From assembly GCF_017539065.1 (NCBI RefSeq), contig NZ_JAFYHP010000031.1, forward strand, positions 62,001 to 126,000: DNA of 64,000 nucleotides. The letters are read 5' to 3'. This document shows, piece by piece, positions 1-9,678 of this stretch. The first letter of the stretch is position 1; every line of letters begins with the position of its first letter. Both the position numbers and the translations under genes were made by a program. The notes below the pieces were generated by a model. That model was not told the DNA's origin, did no database searches, and was given only the letters and a program-made list of their open reading frames with translations. The stretch comes from Methanobrevibacter sp. GTDB lineage: Archaea > Methanobacteriota > Methanobacteria > Methanobacteriales > Methanobacteriaceae.

Positions 1-91
1 GTTATTTGAATTTATTTAAAATTTTAATGTTTTTGCATTAAATTCCAAGATATTTATTCATTTCTTTAAAATAAAGTATCTTTTCAAAACA

Positions 92-1087
92 CTATTCAAT
101 ACATAAAACCTTATAGACCAAATCCAACAACTTATTTAAAGCCTTAGTAAAGATATTTCTAGATAATAAGTAGGTTATTGCAAATGCTCCAATAAAGATA
201 AATGCTATTGTTATTTTTATATGATTCTTTAAGTATGGTTCAGCCAGTGCCTTAGCGATTTTAATAGCATACGGGTGAAGCAGATAAACAGTAAGTGAGT
301 TCAGACCCATTTGGGTTAAGATGATTTCACGATTGGTCATGAATCTTGTCAAGACAACGACATTCACCGCAGACACAAATATGACCATTGCCCTGCAGAT
401 CATTTCCATAAGATACTCATCACCGTACATATGCTTCATGGATATTATGTCATGATTAAAATTCAATGCCAAAACCACTGATATGATAAGGGTTATAACT
501 GCAATGGTTATTGCAAAAGAATCATCTTCAACTATCGGGAATTTATCAATGAACCTTTCCCGGTAATCCTTATATTTAAATCCGAGAATGAAAATCGGCA
601 GGTAACAGAAGGTACGTGAAATTCCCAATATGTTTGAGTCTATAAAACCTATTAGCAATGATCCGATGACTGCAAGTATAATCGGGTATTTAAGCCTGTC
701 AATAATCGGCACCGCCATCTTCATGAAGAACAAGCTCATCAAGAACCATAGCATATAGCCTGGATGTATGAATAAAATCGAATTAGGATGCTCCCCTAAA
801 CAGTATACATTGAATATTTCCCAGATTACACAAAAGACTATATATGGTATAAATAATCTTTTAAACGCTTTAATTGGTTCATCAGGACCAACTTTTGAAA
901 AATAGCCCGCTACAAAGAAGAATACTGGCAGATGGAAAAGAAAAACAAAATTTCTGACAAAACCAATGAAATCATTGCCCCTAAATAATGTCAGATGGCC
1001 CAAAACCATCAGAAATATTGCGAGACCCTTAAGATTATCAAACTTATTAATTCTGCCAGATTTAACCGCATTCACCAAAATCACCAA
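92..1087 (-). CDS. Acyltransferase 3 family membrane protein
   Basis: Integral membrane protein of the acyltransferase 3 (OafA/YrhL-like) family, which moves acetyl or other acyl groups onto cell-surface sugars. The N-terminus reads FDNLKGLAIFLMVLGHL, the typical first-helix motif with the conserved His. About ten hydrophobic segments fill the 331 residues, including FLFHLPVFFFVAGYF, where the family usually has a second conserved His. There is no signal peptide. It is the first gene in the window, is transcribed leftwards and stands alone. Proximity to the glycosyltransferase/LicD locus makes a role in decorating a surface polymer plausible, but the substrate cannot be read from sequence. 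Confidence 0.85.
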   Translation of the reverse strand: MVILVNAVKSGRINKFDNLKGLAIFLMVLGHLTLFRGNDFIGFVRNFVFLFHLPVFFFVAGYFSKVGPDEPIKAFKRLFIPYIVFCVIWEIFNVYCLGEHPNSILFIHPGYMLWFLMSLFFMKMAVPIIDRLKYPIILAVIGSLLIGFIDSNILGISRTFCYLPIFILGFKYKDYRERFIDKFPIVEDDSFAITIAVITLIISVVLALNFNHDIISMKHMYGDEYLMEMICRAMVIFVSAVNVVVLTRFMTNREIILTQMGLNSLTVYLLHPYAIKIAKALAEPYLKNHIKITIAFIFIGAFAITYLLSRNIFTKALNKLLDLVYKVLCIE

Positions 1088-1143
1088 AATTATGATTTAC
1101 TATGTCATTCATGTAATATATATTTTATATTTGTTGAATATTA

Positions 1144-1180
1144 AAAAAAAGAAAAATACTCAAACTAAAATGTTTGAGTA
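1144..1180 (-). terminator. Hairpin plus T-run terminator of the zinc-ribbon gene
   Basis: Perfect 9-bp inverted repeat TACTCAAAC/GTTTGAGTA (1157-1165 and 1172-1180, loop of 6). On the minus strand it is followed by a T-rich tract. The hairpin overlaps the stop codon of the gene ending at 1165. Confidence 0.6.
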
Positions 1181-1815
1181 CCTGATTGAGGACTTAAACT
1201 TACACTTTTTGTAGTTATAAGATTGCTGTTTGAATCATATATCTTAATAGTTGCATAATCCGGATAATAATGATATGCATCTGCACTGGCTATTTCAAGA
1301 TAACCATCTGAATGAACAGTAGCGGGAACCATATTACCGTGGTTCAATGCATTGCCGTCTCTGGAATAGAAAATTTGGACAATAACATCCTCACCAGCAT
1401 GTTCAGTACCTACATTAATACGTGCATATGTTTTATCCTCTTCTGCACTGCCCGTTGAGAAACTTCCTCCCAAAATGGAAATTGAAGAAGTATCCGGTTC
1501 GCTTGGTACAGCTTGAGCAGTATCAGAGCTATCAGCCTCTACAGCATCATCATCCTGATTGACCTGTTGCGGTTGTGAATCATTACTTTGATTTGATCCG
1601 AATCCATAAATATAAACAAAAGCCCCTGCAAGTACAACCGCAATAATCGCCAAGGTAATTATGATGTATTTGGTTGTATCGTCACTACTTGAGTTATTGC
1701 TCATTGAATTAATCATTTTTTCATGATTGACAGCCTTTTTACTTAAAGGTGATCCGCATTTCTTACAGAATTTTGCTGAATCACTGTTTTCACTATCACA
1801 ATTCGGACAACGCAT
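1165..1815 (-). CDS. Zinc-ribbon membrane-anchored protein
   Basis: 216-residue protein with an N-terminal zinc ribbon (CPNC at residues 3-6, CKKCG near 17-21). A linker is followed by one transmembrane helix (about residues 50-70, IIITLAIIAVVLAGAFVYIYGF) and an acidic, Ser/Gln-rich spacer. The C-terminal part is beta-rich (about 110-216). The architecture suggests a cytoplasmic zinc ribbon and an extracellular beta domain. Start is ATG at 1815 behind GAGGTGA. The same zinc-ribbon plus helix layout recurs in the gene at 24724-25266. No enzymatic motif is visible; function unknown. Confidence 0.8.
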   Translation of the reverse strand: MRCPNCDSENSDSAKFCKKCGSPLSKKAVNHEKMINSMSNNSSSDDTTKYIIITLAIIAVVLAGAFVYIYGFGSNQSNDSQPQQVNQDDDAVEADSSDTAQAVPSEPDTSSISILGGSFSTGSAEEDKTYARINVGTEHAGEDVIVQIFYSRDGNALNHGNMVPATVHSDGYLEIASADAYHYYPDYATIKIYDSNSNLITTKSVSLSPQSGTQTF

Positions 1816-2043
1816 TAACTATTCACCTCAAAAACAATTTTTCTTTAATCATAATTTGTATACAATATTTTATAAAATTATCTATTTGGCCCAACTGATG
1901 TTGATAACATGACTACAAAATTTAAAAAAATAGAATTGCACCAGGATTATCGCAAATGCGATTGATTAAAATGAAATTAAAAAATGTAATGGCAATTTAA
2001 TTTAAGATAAAATAAATAATTCATAGGTCATTGAAAATGTGAA

Positions 2044-2069
2044 AAATAGATTAAATTTTAAATTTAATC
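2044..2069 (-). terminator. Terminator of the amino acid ABC transporter operon
   Basis: Inverted repeat GATTAAATT/AATTTAATC (2049-2057 and 2061-2069, 3-nt loop), followed on the minus strand by TATTTTTC. It includes the stop codon of the ATPase gene. Confidence 0.5.
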
Positions 2070-2747
2070 ATAGAATTTGCCTAAGAAATCTTTCATCCTT
2101 TGGTTTTCAGATGAAAATACTTCTTCCGGAGTGCCTTCCTCTACAATAACGCCTTCATCCATAAAGATGATTTTATCGGCCACATTACGTGCAAAGGCCA
2201 TTTCGTGGGTAACAATTACCATTGTCATATGTTCAGCTGCAAGGTCACGTATGACAGTTAGAATCTCACCAGTCAATTCAGGGTCAAGCGCGGATGTCGG
2301 TTCATCAAAGAACAGTATGTCCGGATTCATCGCAAGCGCACGTGCAATTGACACACGTTGCTGCTGACCACCAGACAGTTCACATGGATAAGCGTTTTCC
2401 TTTTCTTCCAAGCCCATTTTCTTAAGCAGATCCCTTGCATGTTCAAAGACTTCCTCTTTTTTTCTCTTTTGAACACGTAAAGGTGCATTGGTAATGTTTT
2501 TCATCACGGAGTGATGTGGGAACAGATTGAAGTTTTGGAATACCAAACCAAATGTTCCATCGAAATTAATTTCTCCACTATCTTCGGTTTCCAAATCTGT
2601 TATGCATCTAAGCAATGTTGATTTACCGGAACCTGACGGCCCAATAATAGCTAAAACTTCACCTTTTTCAACACTTAGAGAAATGTCCTTCAAGACCACA
2701 TTATCGCCAAAACTTTTCTTAAGATTTTTAACTTCAAGCAAACTCAT
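2064..2747 (-). CDS. Polar amino acid ABC transporter, ATP-binding protein
   Basis: GlnQ/HisP-type ATPase of 227 residues, which powers import of a polar amino acid together with the permease and binding protein encoded just upstream. Visible motifs are Walker [11 protein letters not shown]-loop [13 protein letters not shown], signature ELSGGQQQR, Walker [16 protein letters not shown] and the switch His in VIVTHE. The 227 residues are slightly short for the family (about 240). Start ATG follows AGGTGACAAT. It is the third gene of a three-gene operon, 8 bp after the permease. The exact amino acid transported cannot be told. Confidence 0.93.
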   Translation of the reverse strand: MSLLEVKNLKKSFGDNVVLKDISLSVEKGEVLAIIGPSGSGKSTLLRCITDLETEDSGEINFDGTFGLVFQNFNLFPHHSVMKNITNAPLRVQKRKKEEVFEHARDLLKKMGLEEKENAYPCELSGGQQQRVSIARALAMNPDILFFDEPTSALDPELTGEILTVIRDLAAEHMTMVIVTHEMAFARNVADKIIFMDEGVIVEEGTPEEVFSSENQRMKDFLGKFYD

Positions 2748-2755
2748 ATTGTCAC

Positions 2756-3406
2756 CTATTCATAATAATCTAATCTGTTTTCTAAGCGTTCCATTACAAA
2801 TGCAACTAGTATGTTGAAGACATAATAGAAAACACCAGCTACAAGCAATGCTGCAATTGAAGCATCAGCTGCTGCAATCTGTTTGGCTACAGTAAACATT
2901 TCCGGAATTGCAATAACGAAAGATAGGGAAGTATCTTTTACAAGTGTAATTACTTCATTAGTTACAGAAGGAAGAATTATCTTAAATACTTGAGGCAGAA
3001 TGATTATAAAGAATGTTTCCAGTCTGGAATAACCGAGTACCTGTGCCGCTTCATATTGGCCGCTGTTGATAGATTCAATCCCTCCCCTATAAATTTCAGC
3101 AAAATAGGCTGCATAATTCATAGTGAATGCAATGATAACAGCAATAAACCTATAATCAGCAGATAAACTTATACCAAACACATAGTATGGAGCAAAGAAT
3201 ACTACGATTAACTGCAACATCAACGGAGTACCCCTCATAATTGAGATATAAATCTTCATAAGCCATCTTAATGGCGCAATACTACTCATCCTTCCTCCAG
3301 CAATAGCTAAACCTAGAGGAAGAGAGAATAATAAAGTAAGTAAGAATATCTCAACAGAGGTAACCATACCTCCAAGCAATTGTGATATCACATTACTCAA
3401 TATCAT
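2756..3406 (-). CDS. Polar amino acid ABC transporter, permease
   Basis: His/Glu/Gln-type (HEQRO) permease of 216 residues with about five transmembrane helices. It contains the EAA loop that couples to the ATPase ([24 protein letters not shown]). The family signature [15 protein letters not shown] is present near residue 58. It is the second gene of the operon and forms the membrane channel, probably as a homodimer because no second permease is encoded. Confidence 0.93.
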   Translation of the reverse strand: MILSNVISQLLGGMVTSVEIFLLTLLFSLPLGLAIAGGRMSSIAPLRWLMKIYISIMRGTPLMLQLIVVFFAPYYVFGISLSADYRFIAVIIAFTMNYAAYFAEIYRGGIESINSGQYEAAQVLGYSRLETFFIIILPQVFKIILPSVTNEVITLVKDTSLSFVIAIPEMFTVAKQIAAADASIAALLVAGVFYYVFNILVAFVMERLENRLDYYE

Positions 3407-3438
3407 TAATCAATTCTCCCATCATTAACTAAAATTGT

Positions 3439-4272
3439 TTATTTTTGGATTAAAGAACCTGGTACACCACTGTCGGAATAGTTCATTGCGATTTTAGCAA
3501 CGGTTCCGTCTTCGAACATTTCATCTAATGTTTCTTGTACTTGGTCTCTTAATTCAGTGTTTCCTTGTTTGAATCCTACACCGTATTGTTCTGAGGAAAT
3601 AATGTCCGGCAATACAACGAAGGTACCGTTTTCTTTATTTGCTAATTGGTGTAAAGCTACACCTACATCGATAGCTACTGCGTCACATGCACCGGATTCT
3701 AAATCCATGAATGCAGTGTTATAGTCAGCAACTTCGGTTAATTCTGCAAAAGTGTCTGCTAAGGTTTTGTTGTCCCCTTGAAGAGCTGCTAATGCGGATG
3801 AGTCTTTTTGTGTTTCTACGATTTTACCTTCAAGACCATCTAAGTTAGCAATTCCTGAGTCACCTCTTACAACAACTACTTGTTTGTTGTCAATATATGG
3901 TTCGGACCAGGTGTAGTCGTTTTCCCTACCGTTGATAGTGAAACCGTTCCAAATACAGTCAATAGAACCAGAGTCAAGTTCAGCGTCTTTTGCATCCCAA
4001 TCGATTGGTTGTGCTTTAAATGTCCAATTGTTTCTTTCACAAACTTCTTTTGCTAAATCTAAGTCGAAACCAACATAGTTTCCACTGTCGTCTTTATATC
4101 CGTAAGGTGGGAATTCAGCGTCAAATCCTACGATGAAAGTGTCTTCATCATTTGTAGCATTATCTCCAGCGTCATCTCCGCCTAAAAAGTCAAATAAACC
4201 AGCGCTTGCAGTACCCATAACTAAGAAAGCTACTAATACTAAAGCAAATATAATACCTATCTTTTTATTCAT
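3439..4272 (-). CDS. Polar amino acid ABC transporter, substrate-binding protein
   Basis: Extracellular solute-binding protein family 3, 277 residues. A signal peptide/anchor occupies residues 1-25 (hydrophobic core IIFALVLVAFLVMGTASA), followed by a short Asp/Gly-rich linker and the two-lobed domain. Family motifs include FIVGFDAEFPPYGYKDDSGNYVGFDLDLA (here split by the ligand pocket), the RGDSGI region and the C-terminal EDGTVAKI stretch. It is the first gene of the three-gene importer operon. A perfect palindrome at 4304-4318 lies about 30 bp upstream. Confidence 0.93.
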   Translation of the reverse strand: MNKKIGIIFALVLVAFLVMGTASAGLFDFLGGDDAGDNATNDEDTFIVGFDAEFPPYGYKDDSGNYVGFDLDLAKEVCERNNWTFKAQPIDWDAKDAELDSGSIDCIWNGFTINGRENDYTWSEPYIDNKQVVVVRGDSGIANLDGLEGKIVETQKDSSALAALQGDNKTLADTFAELTEVADYNTAFMDLESGACDAVAIDVGVALHQLANKENGTFVVLPDIISSEQYGVGFKQGNTELRDQVQETLDEMFEDGTVAKIAMNYSDSGVPGSLIQK

Positions 4273-4288
4273 TTTAAAACACCAAAAT

Positions 4289-4318
4289 AGTTATAACTAT
4301 ACCGTAGATTTAATCTAC
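4289..4318 (-). promoter_or_regulatory. Palindromic candidate operators before the amino acid transporter
   Basis: GTAGATT-T-AATCTAC (4304-4318) is a perfect 7-bp-arm inverted repeat with one central base. A second palindrome, AGTTATAACT, lies at 4289-4298. Both are between an AT-rich TATA-like stretch (about 4325-4335) and the start codon at 4272, so a bound protein would sit over the probable transcription start. The sites are seen; the repressor role is inferred. Confidence 0.4.
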
Positions 4319-4422
4319 TAATAATTGTTATATTTTTCAATATATTAAAATATTTTCTTTTGTTCAGAAATTTTTATAATCAATTACTGTTTTTTGAAAA
4401 AGTTTTAATTTTAAAAAAAAAT

Positions 4423-5529
4423 CTATATTCTCTTATTATGTTTAAAAAGATTTTTTAAAGACCTTTTAGGTTTTGAATTTAGCTCTTTGATTTTTTTGTC
4501 ATATTTCTTATTCTGCTTTTTGAGTTTGGAAACCTCTTTATTTAAGTCAAACACTTCAATAGACAATTCAAATTCCTTGGCAGTTTCTGATTCAATTGCC
4601 CTATCGAAAATTTCTCGGCTTCTTTTACTGGCAATCTCAAGAGTTCCATCATCTTCATAAAATTCCTTTTTGGCTAGAAAATCCTCTTTGATTTTTGAGA
4701 AAAAATCAGCTTTATACTCTTCTGGCACCTGCGAAAATCTTAAAAAGATGTCCCTGCATTGTCTGTGGAACAGTTTGCCTTTCTGTTCCTCGTATTTGCC
4801 ATATTTTTTAATTATTTGCAGGATAATATTATAAACAACTATCACGTCGCTGAATTTTTCAAAATTAGAAGATATTATTGAGTCATTTCTAATACGCCTA
4901 CAATATAAGTATTCATCAAATACGCAAGCTCTTTTTGTATTGAAGAACAATTCAAAGAAAAATGGATTGTCCTCAAAAATCAGGTCCTCCTGAAACCTCA
5001 AATCAGAAATTAATTCACGTTTGAATAATTTGCCCGGAGCGGTTACAGGTATTCTAAATAAGATATCCTTAACATCTTCATATGAAAAAACCTTATCCCC
5101 CACAGTTTTCTTTAAAAGCTCCAAATCAAAATATGAATATCTTGACTTTTCCCTGGTAATGTCATCAAAATCAATCAATTTAAATATCACTAAATCCAAA
5201 GACTTGGATTCGGCAATGTTAATGAGTTTTTCAAACACATTGTCCTCAAAATAATCATCGGAATCAATGAAAAGTATATATTCCCCTTTGGCATTTTCGA
5301 TTCCAACATTACGTGATGCGGACAATCCCCTATTTTCCTGATTAATGATCTTGATACAATCGTTTTTTGATTTGAAATCATTCAATATGTCCAATGAGTT
5401 ATCAGTTGATCCGTCATTTATACAAATTATTTCAATATCGTCAAAAGGTTGATTCAAAATACTATTCAGACATTCGGACAAATACTTTTCAGTGTTGAAA
5501 ATAGGGACAATAACCGAAATTTTTGTCAA
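4423..5529 (-). CDS. Glycosyltransferase family 2 with C-terminal coiled coil
   Basis: GT2 (GT-A fold) sugar transferase. The N-terminal domain shows SVIVPIFNTEKYLSECLNSIL, INDGSTDNS and FIDSDDY (the DxD-type metal site). It has the usual C-terminal half of the EpsJ/TuaG-like group, and then a Lys/Glu-rich coiled coil in the last 60 residues ending in a basic tail. Start: the GTG at 5535 overlaps the ribosome binding site GAGGTG, so TTG at 5529 (MTKISVIVPIF) is preferred. The downstream end of a run of surface-polymer genes, 9 bp from its upstream neighbour. It probably adds a sugar to an extracellular polymer; donor and acceptor unknown. Confidence 0.85.
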   Translation of the reverse strand: MTKISVIVPIFNTEKYLSECLNSILNQPFDDIEIICINDGSTDNSLDILNDFKSKNDCIKIINQENRGLSASRNVGIENAKGEYILFIDSDDYFEDNVFEKLINIAESKSLDLVIFKLIDFDDITREKSRYSYFDLELLKKTVGDKVFSYEDVKDILFRIPVTAPGKLFKRELISDLRFQEDLIFEDNPFFFELFFNTKRACVFDEYLYCRRIRNDSIISSNFEKFSDVIVVYNIILQIIKKYGKYEEQKGKLFHRQCRDIFLRFSQVPEEYKADFFSKIKEDFLAKKEFYEDDGTLEIASKRSREIFDRAIESETAKEFELSIEVFDLNKEVSKLKKQNKKYDKKIKELNSKPKRSLKNLFKHNKRI

Positions 5530-5538
5530 AAGCACACC

Positions 5539-7470
5539 TCATCTTCTAAAAATATTTTTTACATTATCAATTAATTTAACTGCCCTTCTAGATTTAAATT
5601 CATCAACTGTTTTGAGCAATTTTTCATTTTTATTCTTTAATTTATTATTCTCATTGATTAATTCCTCATTTTTAGCTAAAATCTCTTCCATTTGCTTTTT
5701 AGAATTTAGTATATCTACTGAAACATATATTTTGTTTCGTTTATTTTTAAAGGATATCTCATAATTATGATAAATAAATTTAAATTTCTTTTTTATACTA
5801 ATTGAGTTTAGGGATTGCGGGCAGTTCAACTCCCACTTTTTAACAACAACATTCTTCAATTCATCAAATGGAATAATGAAAACAAAATCATTAGAATTAT
5901 TACTGTAGATTACAGGACACTTCAGATGTTTATATGTTACAAAATTAGTCAGAATCATGCCTTTTACTTCGCCAATGGATTCGCATCTGAGTATGAAGTT
6001 TCCTTCATCAAAGACCACATCTTTAACCAATACATTATTCTCGGTTTTTCTGTTAACATCCAAATATAAAATATTGTTTATGCCTATTCCCAGATCTATG
6101 TCAAAATTAGCGTATTTAATTGATTTTCTCTGATAGTTTTTCAAAAGAGATGATTTAGCAAATGACGGCGATTTATAATCTAATCTTATTTTAAGATGAT
6201 TCAAACCTTTAATTAGGTCAAGGGAAAGAATAATAGTATTGTTATTAAATAATTTAATAGGAAATTGCTTATTTCCGTAAACTAAATATGCCTCCATTTC
6301 ACAAGGGCATTTATTTGAAATGAAATCAATGTTATAATCAAATTCCAAATATAAGTTCTCGTTATCATTGAAAACATCAATCACACGAGCGATGAATTCT
6401 TGTTTTTCACCATTGCAGTTGATATCAATGAGTTTCAAATACTCTTCATCGAGCAGCAGAGGCATTTCAGGATTCTGCTTGATTGAATCTTCTAAATGTG
6501 CAAAATATAATAATGATTTTAGGTCATTATTTTCAACCATCTTATAGAGAATTTTTAGATAAACATTCAAATCTTCTCTTAAATGGTTTGGAATGATTTT
6601 TAATATATAATTTGTCCCCATGATTAAATCAATATAGTATTTGCCAGGATAATTTCCGATTTTTTCAAGGGATGACCTTAAATCATGCTTTAACCATTTA
6701 TCATAGATGATATCTGAATAAGTTTCATCCAATGCATACTTTTTCATTAACAGGTCATAAATTCTTAGGATTTCCAATCTGCTTATGAAATTTTTCACAT
6801 CATCCGGCTTTTGAGTTATTGATGACTTATTTAATCTTGATCTCCAGAAATAAAAAATATTTCTTGAAAATGCAATAGAATCGGCGAGAACATATGACTG
6901 GAACGAGAATAAAACATCCTCATAATAAATGTTTTTATTAATGAACCTTAAATTATGTTTATCCAAAAACGATTTCTTATATAGCTTATTGCAGGTAATC
7001 GTATCCCATAGAATCTCCGGATATTCCTTAAAATTAAACGAATCGATATTGGCATTAAAATCCTTGTAAGCATGTTTGAACAATACATTCTCCCAAATAT
7101 TATACTCACCGAATTTTAATAGATTTCCTATGATGAAATCTGCATCTGGGTTGAAATTATATAACGTTTCATAGGCCTTCGGCGGCAAGTAATCATCTGC
7201 ATCCATAAAATGGACATATTCGCCTTTAGCAAAATCAAGACCATAATTTCTTGCAATTCCTGGACCTTCATTATTTTTATGGTATGCATGGAAATTATCA
7301 AAATTTTTCGCATATTCATCAATAATATACCTAGAATCATCTGTTGAGCCGTCATCAACCATTATCACTTCTATATCGCTGATCATGGTTTGATTCAAAA
7401 GTGAATTTAGTGTATCTTCCAAGTAATCTTCAACATTATAAACTGGAATTATAACAGAAATTCTAACCAT
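5539..7470 (-). CDS. Long GT2 glycosyltransferase with beta-rich accessory domain
   Basis: 643-residue protein. Residues about 1-110 are a GT2 catalytic domain (SVIIPVYNVEDYLEDTL, VDDGSTDDS, FMDADDYL), followed by a helical segment to about 330. Residues about 350-590 form a beta-rich region without recognisable catalytic motifs, and a Lys/Glu/Asn coiled coil closes the protein (about 595-643). The layout resembles teichoic-acid glycosyltransferases, which carry beta-sandwich accessory domains, but that is analogy only. Start ATG follows GGGTGAAAT. It lies 3 bp after the upstream TagF-type gene, so the two are surely co-transcribed. Confidence 0.85.
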   Translation of the reverse strand: MVRISVIIPVYNVEDYLEDTLNSLLNQTMISDIEVIMVDDGSTDDSRYIIDEYAKNFDNFHAYHKNNEGPGIARNYGLDFAKGEYVHFMDADDYLPPKAYETLYNFNPDADFIIGNLLKFGEYNIWENVLFKHAYKDFNANIDSFNFKEYPEILWDTITCNKLYKKSFLDKHNLRFINKNIYYEDVLFSFQSYVLADSIAFSRNIFYFWRSRLNKSSITQKPDDVKNFISRLEILRIYDLLMKKYALDETYSDIIYDKWLKHDLRSSLEKIGNYPGKYYIDLIMGTNYILKIIPNHLREDLNVYLKILYKMVENNDLKSLLYFAHLEDSIKQNPEMPLLLDEEYLKLIDINCNGEKQEFIARVIDVFNDNENLYLEFDYNIDFISNKCPCEMEAYLVYGNKQFPIKLFNNNTIILSLDLIKGLNHLKIRLDYKSPSFAKSSLLKNYQRKSIKYANFDIDLGIGINNILYLDVNRKTENNVLVKDVVFDEGNFILRCESIGEVKGMILTNFVTYKHLKCPVIYSNNSNDFVFIIPFDELKNVVVKKWELNCPQSLNSISIKKKFKFIYHNYEISFKNKRNKIYVSVDILNSKKQMEEILAKNEELINENNKLKNKNEKLLKTVDEFKSRRAVKLIDNVKNIFRR

Positions 7471-7473
7471 ATT

Positions 7474-9669
7474 TCACCCATCTCGTTTAATAGCTTCAAC
7501 AATTCTTTTTGAAGCATTCCCATCCTCGATACTGCAGAACCTTTCATAAAACTCATCATATTTATCAGAGTATTCTTTATTTAAATCATCAATGTTAATA
7601 ACTGCATCAATGACCTCTTCAGTAGTTTTCAACAAAGGTCCCGGTACTTCTGAATGAATATCAATATAAAATCCTCTTAAAACGTTTTCATATTTTTCTA
7701 AATCGTAAGTGTAGAACAATATCGGTCTTTTGAGATTTGCAAAGTCAAAGAACACACTTGAATAATCTGTGATTAGGATATCGCTGATTAAATATAACTC
7801 TGCAATATCGTCATATCTGCATACATCATACGCGAATCCCTTATATGGACTTAAATCAAGTTTATCTGCAACGAAATAATGGGTTCTGACAAGCAGAATA
7901 TATTCATCACTTAACGCATCCTGCAACTTATCCAATTCAAGATTCAAGTTGAAATGCATTTTGCCCGCATCAAAATACTCGTCATCTCTCCAAGTAGGAG
8001 CATATAATATTATTTTTTTATCCATAGGCAAATTTAAATCTCTTTTAATTTGATCAATCTGTTCTGGAGTAGCATTATATAAAACATCATTACGAGGATA
8101 ACCAGTTTCAAGAATATCCCCCTCATAACCAAATGAGCTGCGCAAAATATCAGTTGTATACCTGTTAGGAGATATGAGATAGTCCCATTCCCTTGCCACC
8201 TTAATGTATGATTTCTTAATGTTCGGGTCCCTTGTGTGAACATTGCCTATATCCAATCCGATTTTTTTAAGTGGGGTTCCATGCCAGGTAGAGATTATCT
8301 TTTGGGTGCCTCTTTTGTGCAACCTGGATGCCTGACGGCCATTGATAACCCAATATTGAGATTTTGCCAATTCCTTATAATACTTCAATGAAAATCTTTT
8401 CACCTTTTTAGGATTGCCCGGTATCTCAACACTCCTATCATTTATTACCCATACATAATCAAATTGGTCGCCATAAGTATTATACAGATATTCATACAAA
8501 TATTTAGGGCTGTCAGAGTAGAACTTACCTAAAAAGCTTATGAACATTATCTGTTTGCTATTAATCGGCTTTTTGTTATAATATCTGAAGTAAATGAATG
8601 TTTTAAATCTCCATCTACTTTTAAAAACACGTATTGTCTTTTTATAGTTTACTCTTAATTTGATGAATCTGGTTAATTTCTTAATGTCATTTTCTTGGAA
8701 TGCTTTAATTTCCCTTTTCTGGAAAAAAGATAAATAATCCATATTAAACTCATAGGATATTTTCTGCATTATCTTGAAAACTATTCCCCGCCAATTGTCA
8801 TCTTCACTATATAAAAAGTTCGGACCGAACACCTTGTAATAATAATCAAAGAAGGTATAAGCCATCTCATCCTTTAATAGAGTATATTTTTCTTGCGGAT
8901 TTTTATCATTTAAATCATTCACAACCTCTAAAACATCATAATATGCACTGGAATAACTTAAAAATGGGTCTCCATGGTCTTCCTGATTAAGTGAAGTTAA
9001 ATTTATTGGATCATCACGATTTCTTTTAGCATAAACCGCATTTTCAACTCCGACAAAAGTGTCCAAATTTGGAAAGATTGATGTTATAAACGAATAATCA
9101 GAGAAAAATTTCTCATTTTCATCAAATAGAGTATCTGCGATTTTTTCTTTCTTAATCAATGAATGAAGAACTGATAAAACCTCTTTTTTGTTGGTTTTTG
9201 AACCGACAAGCAATTTCATTGCAAATTCCATATCGGACAATTTGCCTTTTTTCATCGGATCCCTATTTTTTTTAGTGAATCTTTCCTCAAACCTTTCACG
9301 GATGAAAGCTGTTCCCATCCGTTCTCCGTTGATTAAATCGGCATGAGTCTCCTTTGCAACATCGACTAATCTGACTAAAGCATCCTTATATAAATAATCA
9401 TCAGAATCAATGAAATAGACATATTCTCCAGTAGCTATTTTCAACCCTTCATTTCTGGCGCGGGCTACTCCCAAACGTTGGTCAAAAGATTTTGTTATGA
9501 TGTTTAAATCAGGATACTGATTTAACAAATCATCCACATTCTCCTTATTTCCATTTAATATGAGGATTATCTCACAATCTTCAAGATTTTGCTCGAACAA
9601 GCTGTCCAAACAATCTTTCAAATACCTTTCTACGGTATCAAATGGAATGATTACACTTAAGAATATCAT
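7474..9669 (-). CDS. GT2 glycosyltransferase fused to CDP-glycerol-type phosphotransferase (TagF-like)
   Basis: Two-domain enzyme. The N-terminal GT2 domain (SVIIPFDTVERYLKDCLDSL, FIDSDDYL) is followed by a helical region. The C-terminal CDP-glycerol glycerophosphotransferase-like domain (from about residue 370) has the family features STWHGTPLKKIG, PRNDVLY, YAPTWRDDE and LITDYSSVFFDF. In bacteria this domain transfers polyol-phosphate units in teichoic acid synthesis. Several starts are possible; ATG at 9669 is chosen over TTG at 9678, which is only one codon inside the intergenic gap. It lies next to the LicD array, suggesting a phosphodiester-linked surface polymer; this is inference. Confidence 0.88.
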   Translation of the reverse strand: MIFLSVIIPFDTVERYLKDCLDSLFEQNLEDCEIILILNGNKENVDDLLNQYPDLNIITKSFDQRLGVARARNEGLKIATGEYVYFIDSDDYLYKDALVRLVDVAKETHADLINGERMGTAFIRERFEERFTKKNRDPMKKGKLSDMEFAMKLLVGSKTNKKEVLSVLHSLIKKEKIADTLFDENEKFFSDYSFITSIFPNLDTFVGVENAVYAKRNRDDPINLTSLNQEDHGDPFLSYSSAYYDVLEVVNDLNDKNPQEKYTLLKDEMAYTFFDYYYKVFGPNFLYSEDDNWRGIVFKIMQKISYEFNMDYLSFFQKREIKAFQENDIKKLTRFIKLRVNYKKTIRVFKSRWRFKTFIYFRYYNKKPINSKQIMFISFLGKFYSDSPKYLYEYLYNTYGDQFDYVWVINDRSVEIPGNPKKVKRFSLKYYKELAKSQYWVINGRQASRLHKRGTQKIISTWHGTPLKKIGLDIGNVHTRDPNIKKSYIKVAREWDYLISPNRYTTDILRSSFGYEGDILETGYPRNDVLYNATPEQIDQIKRDLNLPMDKKIILYAPTWRDDEYFDAGKMHFNLNLELDKLQDALSDEYILLVRTHYFVADKLDLSPYKGFAYDVCRYDDIAELYLISDILITDYSSVFFDFANLKRPILFYTYDLEKYENVLRGFYIDIHSEVPGPLLKTTEEVIDAVINIDDLNKEYSDKYDEFYERFCSIEDGNASKRIVEAIKRDG

Positions 9670-9678
9670 GCGAATCAA

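Noticed and set aside
1727-1912. Many short plus-strand frames opposite long genes, such as here and at 2077-2367
   Set aside because: They overlap well-supported genes, lack ribosome binding sites or family features, and reflect codon bias on the opposite strand.
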